DNA of 64,000 nucleotides. Source: Tupaia tana. Taxonomy: Eukaryota > Chordata > Mammalia > Scandentia > Tupaiidae. Shown here piece by piece: positions 40,943 through 51,586 of this stretch (positions are counted from its first letter, which is position 1; each line of letters opens with the position of its first letter). A program made the position numbers and the translations under genes. The notes under the pieces were generated by a model that worked only from the letters and a program-made list of their open reading frames with translations, was not told the DNA's origin and ran no database searches. The DNA is taken from assembly GCA_026018925.1 (NCBI GenBank), contig JAKSZU010000006.1, forward strand, positions 129,941,092-130,005,091, given 5' to 3'.

Positions 40943-43900
40943 TTAAAAATTAATCATATTCAAATAATTCAGTTGCCAGTGGTTAAATTCTAACTACTAA
41001 TTATTTAATCTAATTTTTCTTGCTCTTTTGTCTATATTCTCCATCTAGGAAATTACTGTCTGATATCTCAACAGTTATTTTGGTAAATTCTCATAAGCAT
41101 GAAAATATCAGCTTGTATTTCAAAGGAATTTGTGTCCACAGAATACTTTAACTGGTGTATTTTAGACAGGTGCCTGAATTCTTTTACACAAACTTCGGGA
41201 GCAAAAAGGTAGCTAGAATGGAAGATAATAGTTAGAAATTGAGGAGGTAGGAGAGGTAGAAAAAGGTAAAAATTGATATATATACTTCAAGCTATCAGAA
41301 CATTTACATGACTTAAAAACTTTTTAAGTGAGGGGCCAGCAGATGGTGTAATGGTCACGTCACTGGATGTATTTGACTGCAGTTTGAGTCCCAGACCTGG
41401 TGGCTTGAAACACACACTAGACATGTGTGCATGCATGCCCAGAATCCCAAGAGGAGAATGGAGGAGAAGGGATTGCAGTGTGGCCATCCCCCCCGGGGGG
41501 GGGGGGGGGTGATTTCTCGCTTTCTGTCTCTCTGTCTTTCCTGCAAGTGCACATGCCCTGTAGCAAAAATCTCTCTGGGGGAAAAAAAAAAATTAAATAG
41601 CCATGACCTAGATTTTAGCTTTCTGGAACTAAAGGAAAATGTTAAGTAACAGATTAAGTATTACTAATAGTATGTTTAAAATTGTATTTCCAAAAATATT
41701 GTGGCTTCTACTCTAATTCATTGTCTGAATACAGATAGTACTTCTATAATAAATAAAATAAGGATTGGTGACATTTTCCTAAAAACAAAACTGAAATGGT
41801 CAAGGTGGTGACTTAATGGGTTGTGCTTATATAGAAGAGTACATCTGTCACCTTAGAAAGCAAAGACTTTTCGAACTAAAAAGAACACCTGCAGACCACA
41901 AAATGGATAAAATTATTGATTATTATAATAACTATAATATGCAGGGTGAACATAGGCTTCAAAGCTTACACTTTGCCCACCACTATGTTCAGTGCCTAGA
42001 ACAGTTCCTGCCATTTAGAATTCACGAATTCCTGGGGTTTATTTTTTTGGAGAGGTTTTTGCTATAGGGCACATGCGCTCGCCAGACAGACAGAGACAGA
42101 GAGATAGAAAGCGAGAAATCACTTCCCAGGGGGGATGGCCAAGCCACAGTCCTTTCTCCTCCATTCTCCTTTCGGGATCTTGGGCACGCACACACACGCA
42201 CCCAGCGTGAGTTTTAAGCCACCGGGTCCAGGATGCAAACCGCAGTCGACTACGTGGGAGTCCAGCAACATAGCCATTACGCTAACTAGGAATTCTTGTT
42301 TTTGAATGGTAGAGTATAAACTTAGATTATTCATTTTAGGTAAAAGTGTTCTTTGAAATTTAGAAACGATTTTAGCACTCTGGACAAAATTTATAAATGG
42401 ATTCATAGATTTGATAAATTTGTAGATTATAAATCCATAATAAGCTATTGAGGCATGGTGGTTATGGCACTAGACCCCCACATGACTGATTGTGGTGTGA
42501 GTCCCAGACCTGCTGGTGTGTGCATGCCTGCCCAAAATCCCAAGAGGAGAATGGAGGAAAAGGAATTGTGGTGTGGCCATCCTCTTTTGGGGGGTGATTT
42601 CTCACTTTCTCTCTCTCTGTGTCTCGCTGTCTCTCTCTGGTGAGTCCACACACTATATGACAAAAACCTAAAACTGAAAGCTATCAGGAAGTTAAAAGTC
42701 TTGCCTAACCTGAAAATTATCATTTGGGAAGACAGCTACATGATTCTCAGGATATGTCTTGTTGCCATTGTAAGAAGCAGTGTATAATTAAATGACTATG
42801 TATATTGTGCTTACCTACTTGAACAATTCTAAAAGGTTAAAGAAGGAATTAATGTTAAGATTAAGAAGGAGCTACTGGTATTATACATATAAATAACAAT
42901 CATAAAATGTAAAAGGAGATAAATAGTTGAAGTAAATTATTGTATGTACTTATGTTAAGTCTATATGGGGTCTTGGGAAGGAAACAAATAAACAACTAAA
43001 GGTTTAGATTCCTTTATCCTTTGCCATTATGGATATGTCTATGAGAAATGCTTTCTCTCGCATCAGAGTGAGAAATTTCTATTCATATTTCAAATTCTGA
43101 GGTAATGTGCTGGTATTAATAGAACTTGTCATAGATCTTAATGAGGGTCATTATGAGTTAACATATAGTGTTGAGGATATATTTCCTTATATTAGTTAAA
43201 AGAAAAACTGAAAATATTTCTTACTTGGTTTACAAGGATGATAATGTGACTAATTTTTCTCCACCCTTAACCATATAACTTGTATTGCAGAAATTGGAAT
43301 GGGATTAACAGGATTTGGAGTGTTTTTCCTGTTCTTTGGGATGATTCTCTTTTTTGACAAAGCACTACTGGCTATTGGAAATGTGAGTTTTTAAATATAT
43401 ATTTTAATGGAATTTTAAGAAAATTTTAACTACAAATGAATTATTACCTGCTATTAAGTCTGGGGGAAATAATTCACTGTTACTCATAATGTAATTCCTG
43501 GTACATTCTCCACTTCCATCAGGAGTGATACCTGTTAACATTCTGTTTAAATAAAAGGTGAAACACTTAATGAGGTTTTTAGTCCCATAATTACTGTGTT
43601 AAGTGTTTGTTGTATGATTTACAATAAGCTAAATGAAGACTACCTCTAAATAGGAGTTCAAAATAAATGAGTTGATAGTCCCTGTCTTGGTAAATTTTTT
43701 CAGATGTTTTGATTTTAAACCTCTGAGACTTCACATTTAATTCAACTGCATAAGATAAACAGACTTTTATAAACCTTTTAAAAATGTGTTATCTCTGTGT
43801 TAATAGTTGACTTACCTAAAAAGGAGTATATATTACTTATTTGGAATATGTGCTATCCTGTCTATGGGGCAGAGGGATATGCAGGAGTTCTAGAAGTAAA

Positions 43901-46900
43901 TAATACCCTTCTAAGAAGGCCATAAAGTCACCAAATAATGATTACATGTCTTTTGAAGCATATATACTCATTACTATTATTGAAAACAAGAAAAAAATAA
44001 CAAAAGTTTTTTAAACTGATGTTTTAATAAATGTAAATATAAATAGCATTGGTATCCCAGAATATGAAGTTTAACTATTAGGCTAAATATATATTTGTCT
44101 GAAGTATTTTTTACTAAATAAAGTTAATGGAGTAGGCCAAATAATTGGAAATAAAACATGGAAAAAGGCAAGCTTTTAAAGGAACACTATTTCTTGTCTG
44201 TAGTCAGAAAATATATAAAATGTATATATACTTAAAAACAGGTGATTGTATATTTATTTTTGCTACCACCGGATATTCTGGAATTAGCAAAGCTAGAATC
44301 TTCTTCCTGGCTTTTTATTGTTCGTTCTTTAGTCAACTTGCTTCAGTCCACTTGTCAGTATTTCTCCCATCCTTGGAAACCCCTATAGCCCACAATACAT
44401 GTTTCAGAGCCAGGAGGAGTACCTTTGGGTGACTTATTTACAGGCAGCTTTCCTCTTTCATGCCTTGCCAGTTCATCTGCTTGACTAAGCTGTCTCCATC
44501 CAGCTAAAACAGGGGAAACTACTGCAAACATACATGCCCCTTGGTGACCTCTAATCGTGTTTTTTTCTCCTTTTACTCAAGATAGAAGAGGAACGAGACA
44601 AGTGGGACACAACTACAACTTTAACTTGCTTAACTCACTGCTTGGTTCTGCTTGGTTGTGCATTGCAGGTCTCTCTGGCCAGTTGCCCACATGAAATGCC
44701 AAACAAAAGCTTTTTTGAATATTTAGCTTTGACCTTACTTTTCAAATGTAGATAGTATGATTAACTACTTTTTCTATGTTGCATTTTCTTTCTCTTCTAG
44801 GTTTTATTTGTGGCTGGCTTGGCTTTTGTAATAGGTTTAGAAAGAACATTCAGATTCTTCTTCCAAAAACATAAAATGAAAGCTACAGGATTTTTTCTTG
44901 GTGGTGTGTTTGTAGTCCTTATTGGGTGGCCTTTGATAGGCATGATCTTCGAAATTTATGGATTCTTTCTTTTGTTCAGGTAAGACAATCATTTTATTTT
45001 CATTTTCAATAAACCAGTATTACAGAAACCCAGATATTTGCATCTGTAAGAATAAGAAAATAACTTCCTTAAATGGGTTTTTATCTAGAGTGAATCTTTT
45101 ATTAGTTAGATCAATACACTATAAAAAAGTTCATCAAATACAAATGATTGGCTAAGTAAGAATATAAATTATCTTATAAAGTATTTTCAATACAGTAGAA
45201 TTTATTTTGCTGCCATATTGAGGCATTCTTTATCTTTTCACAAACTAGACAGTGATTGATTGATCTTTTATAGGTTATCAGAAACATGACATATTTTCCT
45301 GTATCTCTATGCAAAAATGTGTTGTGACTTTTCCAGTGACCTGGTACTACGCAGAACCTAGTACTTTATGGTACTGCCGATTGACAGTTGATTTAGTGCA
45401 TAGGTATATATATACACATATTAGAAAATTCTGTACCACATGTACTGTGGGAAATTTCAATCAGTTAATATTTTGCAAATGCCAGTTAGCAAGTAAATAG
45501 ACAATAGTGTGCATAAGGGAAAATACCTTCAAGTAAAGTTGTCTTAATTGTTTATTCAAGAAATGCATGTTTTTTTTTGTCTTTATTTTTTTGGGGGGAT
45601 GGAGGGAGAGGTTTTTTGCTATAGGGCGTGTGCGCTCGCCAGACAGACAGAGAGACAGAAAGCGAGAAATCACCCCCCAGGGGGGGTGGCCACGCCGCAA
45701 TCTCTTCTCCTCCATTCTCCTCTCGGGATCTTGGGTACGCATGCACACGTGCCCGGTGTGACTTTTAAGCCACCGGGTCCGGGACGTGAACCGCGGTTGA
45801 CTACGTGAACCGCGGTTGACTACGTGGGAGTCCAGCGACATAGCCATTATGCTAACTGCTGGTTCCTTTTTGTCCTCAATCTACCAGGCAACAAATTACC
45901 CTTAGAAGATAAAAGTGATTTAAGTGGCAAAACTACTTTAGGAAATATCTCAGTTTCAGTAATGGAAATAGACTATAAATATACCAGTGAAGATACAGTC
46001 ATAATATTGTTAATGATGTATATACGAAATATTATAGGAGCATAATTACGGAAGGAATTAAATCTAGGGAGAGGTAAGAAATGTTAACTGAAAACTAGAC
46101 CTGAAAGAATGGGTAAGAATTCATTCTATAAATGAGAAAGAGAAGGATGTTTGACTAGACCAAAGGAACAGACAGGGTCTGTTTGCTCTAAGAGAATGAT
46201 CATTCTGATAGAATGAGAGCATGGGATAAATGGAAAGAAATGGTTGGCAGTGAGGCTGAACGTTTGATTTTTTTCTTTAAGTTCTTTTATTCCATGTGAG
46301 GGAAGCACTCCCAACAGGGCCTTCATGCTACAATACATTCCGTCTCAGCTGTCCTGAATCTTGAGCACTCCCAGCATGTTCAGAGAGTTCCCAGGATACG
46401 GGTCATAGGACCTTTTTTTTTTTTTTTTTTTTTTTGAGAAGTTTTCACTATAGGGCACATGCGCTCGCCACACAGACAGAGAGAGAGACATAGAGACAGA
46501 AAGCGAGAAATCACCCCCCAGGGGGGATGGTCACGCCGCAATCCCTTCTCCTCGATTCTCCTCTGGGGATCTTGGGCATGCACGCACACGCACCTGGCGT
46601 GAGTTTTAAGCCACCGGGTAAGGGACGCGAACCGCGGTCGACTACGTGGGAGTCCAGCGACATAGCCATTACGCTAACTGCTGGTTCCCATAGGACCTTT
46701 CTCATGTGAGTACAGTTGCTTACCACTGCACCACTGTGTGGCCCCTGGAAAGGAAGTTTGGAACCAGGTTGCAAACTTTCTTTGAATGATTTCTTAAGAA
46801 ATGTATACTTGGATCAGCAGATAGCATAGTGGTTACGTTGCTGGACTCCTGCATAGTCAACCACATTTTGAGTCACAGACCCAGCGATTTAAAACTCATA

Positions 46901-49900
46901 CTGGACACTTGTGTGTGCACCCCCAAAATTCCAAGAGGAGAATGGAGGAGAAGGGATTGAGGCATAGCCGTCCCCAAGGGGTGGGGGGGGGGTGATTTCT
47001 TGCTTTCTGTCTCTCCATCTCTCCAGCTAGCACATGCGCCCTATAGCAAAATTCTCTCTTAAAAAAAAAAAAAAGGAAAGAAAGAAAGAATAAAAGTATA
47101 CTTCGTCCTATAACCAAATTTTTACTAGGAAACAATGTTTGAGAAAGGGAGAGCCACAAAAATTGTTAAGCCAAAGTGATATAACCAGGTAGGTATTTTA
47201 TGAGGATAACATGTGTACTGAAAAGAGAAAAATCAGAGGCAAGGAAGCCAGTTTAGAGGATGTTGATAAAAGTACAGAGGATAGAGTGATAAGGATGGAA
47301 TTTTGAAACACTCTTAGGGTAAGTGGAGAAAGAAACACACAAACTAAGAGGTTGGAGAGGAACTAGGAATATGGATCATACAGATTGGGAGAGAAGAGTG
47401 AATAACAGTTCATCATATCAGGTGTATCTTACAGCAAAAAACCTAAGCACTTTAAGGACTATAAAAGAAAAATCATTGGATTTTTAAATTATGCAGGAAT
47501 TTTAGTAAGGGGGAATGGTTAAAAGACAAAGCTTATCTTTGAGATAAATAAAGAATGGAAAGTCTTACATCACAAATACCAGTTTCTCTTGTTGGGTTTT
47601 GTTATGATATATTCTTAGCTAGAGATGTAGCATCAAGGGGCTTTGGATAATTTTTTAGATATTTGTAATCCTAAAAAATAGCATTTAAAATCATACTTTT
47701 TTGTATTTAAAAAAGTACTTTAAAAAATGAGCCTTTTGGGGAACCAGCAGTTAGCGTAATGGCTATGTCGCTGGACTCCCACGTAGTCGACCGCGGTTCG
47801 TGTCTCGGACCTGGTGGCTTACAACTCACGCCGGGCGCGTGTGCGTGCGTGCCCAAGATCCCGAGAGGAGAATGGAGGAGAAGGGATTGTGGCATGACCA
47901 TCCCCCCTGGGGGGTGATTTCTCGCTTTCTGTCTCTATGTCTCTCTCTGTCTGTCTGGCGAGCGCATGCGCCCTATAGCAAAAAACCTCTCCAAAAAAAA
48001 AAAAAAAAAATGAGCCTTTTGAATTTAGTACTACTAGAAAACAATTGTAGTTTTTTAAAGCATGTACATATAACATCAATGTAAGATCTCTTTCTCTAAT
48101 TTAAAAAGTCTACTTTTTATTTAAATCTTCTTTTAGTCCTTACACTTTGACTTCCTGCAGATTCAAAATGATATCATACTACATAATTCCTGAATTCTAT
48201 TTCTTAATGTATTTTCTTCTGTATGTTCTTAGTTTTAAGACTCAGGAAAAGTTTATTTCCTTGTTCGTTTTTCAATAAATTATTTCCTTTTCTCCTTTCT
48301 TATTTTTATCTCATTTCTTTCAGTAAATTATTACTTCTAATGTTAAAATTGATTGTGGATCAGCTAAGCTACCTCTATAGCAGTAGTTTATGTAATCTTT
48401 GTGGGCTTGTGTTTCTACCAAAAAACAAGACTTAATGTAAGGATTACCATCTGACAGGTAATCTCTCAGCATTAACTAAGTGTTAGCACTTAGTATGTAT
48501 TCTGTAAATGATAGCTATTAGTATTTTCCTGGCTGTGTACAACTCCCTTCTTCTGATCTGTTTCATATCACACTACTCACTGTAATTAGGAAATCTTCAG
48601 CAGTTCAGCTGAGATAACTTCTGCGTCTGAGTATATAGTATCACTAAGCCTCATTCACTTTTCTCACATTTTTACCAATAATCACAGAATTTTCAATTAT
48701 GTTAGTAATAACTCCTAATTCCAAGACTGACGTCTCTGAAACTTTTGAACATTTTACTTGATCAACTGTTCATTGTGTCATAGAAAATGTGTAAGTTTTA
48801 AGAACCTTCTTTTCTCCTCCAGGGGCTTCTTTCCTGTTGTCATTGGCTTTATTAGAAGAGTGCCAGTTCTTGGATCCCTTTTAAATTTGCCTGGAATTAG
48901 ATCAGTAAGTAGTCATGGGTTTAGCAGTATTTTTATAAAGCATCCAAATATCCTTTGGTTTTATTTACTTTTTGAATTTTGTCTAATTGATTCATGATTG
49001 AGTAATTGAGGATCATTATTTATTAAATCACATGGGTTCTGGTTGCCATGCATATTAGGAGATGGTCATTACTAAACCTGTGAAACCTGAAATTTTGTTT
49101 CACTGTATCCATTTTTAATATTGTTCTCTATTTTTTTAATGTTTCTTGGATTGATCTGCTTTGTTGCCTTTCTCTTTGAGAGTTGAAGGGACTTTTCAAT
49201 TTGCTAGTAGCTCCCTAATTTCAGAAGCAGTGATATAAAAAGGAAACCATTATTTCTTGCAAATATTCCTCCAGACTGTGTCACCAAATTGAATAGATCG
49301 AGATGGTTCAATAAAGTACTATTACTGAGTCAGATGATAAGATTCTGTTCCCAGCTCTGTCCACAGTTTGAACAGTCTTGTCAAGTCTGTTTCTCCAAAG
49401 TGGGCCTTGGTTTCCACCTTGATAAAAGCACTTAGATAATGAAGGTTAAAGAGAGCGTTCTAAAAACTGACAGTAAGTTTCTTCCCATCATTTAATATTC
49501 CTTCACTAAATGTTTGGTACTAAATTGCCTACTTGAAGGCAGTGGTATCTCTTCATGGAAGCTCAGAAGGCCTTTCAGGATTCACCTCATTTATTCCTCC
49601 TTAGAAAAAGCTTTCCCAACTCCCCATGGCTAGCTCAAGATGTGCTTCTCAGCAGCCCTGTGCATACCTCTGCCATAACATTCACCTCCACCTCCATTTT
49701 AATGGTCAAGACAGAGGCTTCCACATGAACTTTACAGTCCCCTGGGGCAGACACGGGCTGTATTTTAGGCATTGCTTTACCCCCTGTGCCCAACACAATC
49801 CCTGACATAATGGAAGCTCAACACATTTTGCCAGGTGAATGAATGAATGAAAGATTGCATTTTGTTGACCTCAGGGAACTTGGTCGATTTCAAGTCATCC

Positions 49901-51586
49901 AAGTAACTTTTTTTTTTTTTTTTTTTTATCCTACCCCCTTTAAGTTTCAAAGCTAAATGAAATCCTTAAATTCTTGAGAATCTGGGTAATCTGGAATTTC
50001 AGATACCTTGGGGACAATCCTCTTAGCTCTCAATCTGACCCATGTCAGAAGTAACCTAGATGCGCATCCTTCTTTGGTTTCATAGTTACAAGTCTCTCTT
50101 AAACAACTAGGACAAATTGGCTTTAAAAGCAGATTTTAAAAACCGTAAGTTCTAATTAAATCTGAGGAGTCCATTAGCTTCCTCAGGTTGTTGTCTGATT
50201 TTTTTATAGTTGTTCAGAAAGAAGGTCCATAGCATTTCCTGAATTCTCAAAGAGCTGAAAGGTGGCTTACCAACAGAAAATTAAATACCACTATAAGCCT
50301 AATTGCATTTCCATCCCCATGTTAATTTAGAGTTGGAAATTGAAATTTATAGCAAGACAACCTAAATATCTGAATTTACCTTCAAGGAGAGAATGTTGTG
50401 CTTTCTCTCGACTTATATTTACCTTAAAATTATAACAAATCCAGAATACTTTTAAGAGCAATTTTTAGTTTCAGGGTGCGAGTCACCTATTTATGATAAT
50501 ATAAAATGTTGGAACCTAGGCTTATAGGAGTATATCCTGACTTCATTTGCATTAATCACCAAACTCATACAGTAGTCAATGTTTTTTATACTTAGAATGG
50601 TTTTTGAATTTACTGAAATTTGTGGCTATAGAGTTGTAAATATCATTTGTGTCCTTAGGAGCTTAAGGAGTCTCCATTATTTGCATAAGTAGACACTTAA
50701 CACAACAGTTTTCTATCATTATTACTTTATTATGATAAATGCTTCTGTAAAGTATGTGGAATAGTGAAATGAAAGAAATGGCTAGACGATTGCTAAAATT
50801 TGATTGTGTAAAACCACTGAGTTATATAACTTTTACTAGCACCACTAGTTATATACTTTAATATTTGCATCATCATCTGCAATGCCAAGAAAGCAAACTG
50901 CTTTATACTGGGGGTGGAGTAACCAAAAGTAAATAACCATGTATGTTAATGTGTGATAAAATTTATATTTAGTAATTATAAATTCATGCTTGCATCATTA
51001 AATCTATTTTTAATGTCATTGCCACTTTCAGTCTGAAGTCCAAAATACACATTTAAAGTATTTTTAGTCAATAGCCGTTGTTAATTATTGAACTTAATGG
51101 AGTTAAATCTGTTTGTTCAAAGACTACATAGGCCCCGAAGAGATCCACAGTAATGGTCAGTTGAAATATCTTATTGGGTTCATTAATGCATGAATGGCTG
51201 ACATTTTCAGTTTTTTGGTTTTGTTTTTGTTTTTTGTTGTTAAGCTAGCAATGTTAACTTCATTTTTTACAATTTTTTTACTCATTGTATTGCATTTTTC
51301 ATGTTGCACCCTTCAATTCATATGTATTAACATGTCATGCAAAAACAACTTTTAGAAAAAAAATGATACACATTTATGTGTCAGAAAATGGTGGTGAGTA
51401 GTACTGGATTAATCATCGTCAGTCATATCTTAAATTTCCACGAATCTACTTGTAAAGCTGGGTTTTTAAATTAACATCTAAAATGTTGCTAAAATGTTTA
51501 TAATGCTATAGGCTTTGTTTAATTATGTGTTCTTCTTTTCCTTACAGTTTGTAGATAAAGTTGGAGAAAGCAACAATATGGTATAA
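36115..51586 (+). CDS. GOLT1B: GOLT1B, Golgi transport 1B, complete in five exons
   Basis: GOLT1B is the mammalian Got1-like protein, a small tetraspanning membrane protein of the ER-Golgi system that supports vesicle traffic. Exons at 36115-36139, 43291-43382, 44801-44979, 48823-48904 and 51548-51586 join in phase to 138 codons plus TAA, the normal family length. The protein starts [13 protein letters not shown] and has four hydrophobic segments: [46 protein letters not shown]; and the last near [10 protein letters not shown] and FPVVIGF. It ends VGESNNMV. The only change from human I noticed is PVVI for PVVV. The start is fixed by the in-phase first exon and the CpG-island position. The long first intron is filled with SINEs. 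Confidence 0.98.
36481..37385. other. GOLT1B intron 1, proximal, nothing recognised
   Basis: T-rich unique-looking sequence between the CpG island and the first intronic SINE. Confidence 0.55.
37398..37664 (-). repeat. SINE-A, young changed-B-box subfamily
   Basis: On the minus strand it begins GGGAACCAGTAGTTAGCG and has GGTTCGCGTCTCG. TATGATTCTTTTTTTT flanks both ends; it is inserted at the tail of a SINE-B. Confidence 0.94.
37672..37832 (-). repeat. SINE-B
   Basis: TAAGTTTATTTCATGAGAAAG at left, CAGGGTCCCTCACCC and GACCTGCTGCCTGCACC at right. Confidence 0.65.
38250..38485 (-). repeat. SINE-A, diverged
   Basis: TTTTTGTTGTAGGGTGCACG at left; CACCTTAACTACTACGCC and CTACTGGCC at right. Confidence 0.83.
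39031..39186 (-). repeat. SINE-A, short form
   Basis: TTTATTTATTGTAATTTGACC at left and CACCTGCTGGCCCCC at right. Confidence 0.86.
39420..39669 (-). repeat. SINE-A, diverged
   Basis: TTTTGAGAAGTTTTTACACT at left and GTCTGCTGGCCCC at right. Confidence 0.83.
39748..39999 (-). repeat. SINE-A, old relative
   Basis: GTTGCCAGAGGATGTG at left, GACGTGAACCACACTTGGC, and AGGCCATAGGGCCAGCC at right. Confidence 0.7.
40010..40215 (+). repeat. SINE-B
   Basis: GACCCCATTGAGGGTGCTTG, a CT run and CTCACTCTTATGAAAAAATT match other SINE-B 3' ends. Confidence 0.65.
40372..40605 (+). repeat. MIR SINE
   Basis: CAGTATAGTGGTTAAGCACA, GACCTGGATTCAAAT and the GAGGATTAAGTTA...CACTTCAAAATGCTTAA order match the ancient MIR. 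Confidence 0.82.
40684..40940 (+). repeat. SINE-A, young, canonical B box
   Basis: GGGACCAGCAGTTAGCGTAA, GGTTCGAGTCC and a pure A tail. AGAGTTAAAAATTA is duplicated at both ends. Confidence 0.95.
41333..41592 (+). repeat. SINE-A, long form
   Basis: GGGGCCAGCAGATGGTGTAA to CCCTGTAGCAAAAATC; it contains a run of 13 G. Confidence 0.91.
42038..42288 (-). repeat. SINE-A, changed B box, lacking its first bases
   Basis: GGAGAGGTTTTTGCTATAGG at left, GGATGCAAACCGCAG (B-box position, changed form) and a stop at GCTAACT before the head is complete. Confidence 0.88.
42450..42672 (+). repeat. SINE-A, 5'-incomplete
   Basis: It starts within the head (GAGGCATGGTGGTTATGGC) and ends CACTATATGACAAAAACC. 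Confidence 0.83.
42675..44800. other. GOLT1B introns around exon 2, SINE-free
   Basis: Apart from exon 2 (43291-43382) I see no repeat or gene across this 2.1 kb, which stands out in a SINE-dense region. Confidence 0.55.
43291..43382 (+). CDS. GOLT1B: GOLT1B exon 2, first membrane segment
   Basis: The exon sits between TATTGCAG and GTGAGT. It encodes [18 protein letters not shown] to ALLAIGN, with one hydrophobic segment. Confidence 0.97.
44801..44979 (+). CDS. GOLT1B: GOLT1B exon 3, membrane segments 2 and 3
   Basis: The exon sits between CTTCTAG and GTAAGA. It encodes [17 protein letters not shown] to EIYGFFLLF plus two bases of a split Arg codon. A basic loop (FFQKHKMKA) separates two hydrophobic segments. 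Confidence 0.97.
45271..45344. mobile_element. Mariner-like MITE, diverged
   Basis: Ends TAGGTTATCAGAAACATGA and GACTTTTCCAGTGACCTGG are inverse to each other and flanked by TA. It is older or more mutated than the other three. Confidence 0.65.
45585..45866 (-). repeat. SINE-A, young changed-B-box subfamily with duplicated box
   Basis: A near-consensus copy, but a 19-bp unit beginning ACGTGAACCGCGG at 45784 is repeated at 45803, giving two B-box regions. Confidence 0.93.
46266..46745 (-). repeat. SINE-B split by a young SINE-A
   Basis: The outer copy runs 46266-46411 (GAAGCACTCCCAACAGGGC) and 46690-46745 (CACTGCACCACTGTGTGG). CATAGGACCTTT is duplicated around the insert. Confidence 0.75.
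46412..46689 (-). repeat. SINE-A, young changed-B-box subfamily, nested
   Basis: On the minus strand GGGAACCAGCAGTTAGCG and GGTTCGCGTCC; long T run at the left. Confidence 0.94.
46810..47076 (+). repeat. SINE-A, long form
   Basis: GGATCAGCAGATAGCATAGT to CCCTATAGCAAAATTC and an A run. Confidence 0.9.
47741..48010 (+). repeat. SINE-A, young changed-B-box subfamily
   Basis: GGGAACCAGCAGTTAGCGTA, B-box position GGTTCGTGTCT. AAATGAGCCTTTTG is duplicated at the ends. Confidence 0.95.
48823..48904 (+). CDS. GOLT1B: GOLT1B exon 4
   Basis: The exon sits between CCTCCAG and GTAAGT. It completes the Arg codon and encodes [17 protein letters not shown] to LPGIRS. Confidence 0.97.
49330..49465 (+). 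repeat. MIR fragment
   Basis: Wording TGTTCCCAGCTCTGTCCAC, GTCTGTTTCTCC and GATAATGAAGGTTAAAG follows the MIR order. Confidence 0.55.
49590..49858 (+). repeat. L2 3' end
   Basis: CCTGACATAATGGAAGCTCA and the terminal GTGAATGAATGAATGAA repeat are typical of an L2 3' end. Confidence 0.7.
49860..51547. other. GOLT1B intron 4, nothing recognised
   Basis: Contains a T run near 49911-49927 and otherwise unique-looking AT-rich DNA up to the last exon. No SINE was seen from about 48.0 to 54.1 kb. Confidence 0.55.
51548..51586 (+). CDS. GOLT1B: GOLT1B exon 5, C-terminus
   Basis: The exon follows CTTACAG and encodes [12 protein letters not shown] with stop TAA at 51584-51586. Confidence 0.97.
   Translation, partial: FVDKVGESNNMV

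Noticed and set aside
44145-44432. 95-codon frame in GOLT1B intron 2
   Set aside because: No recognisable protein family and no splice or promoter context; likely chance in T-rich DNA.
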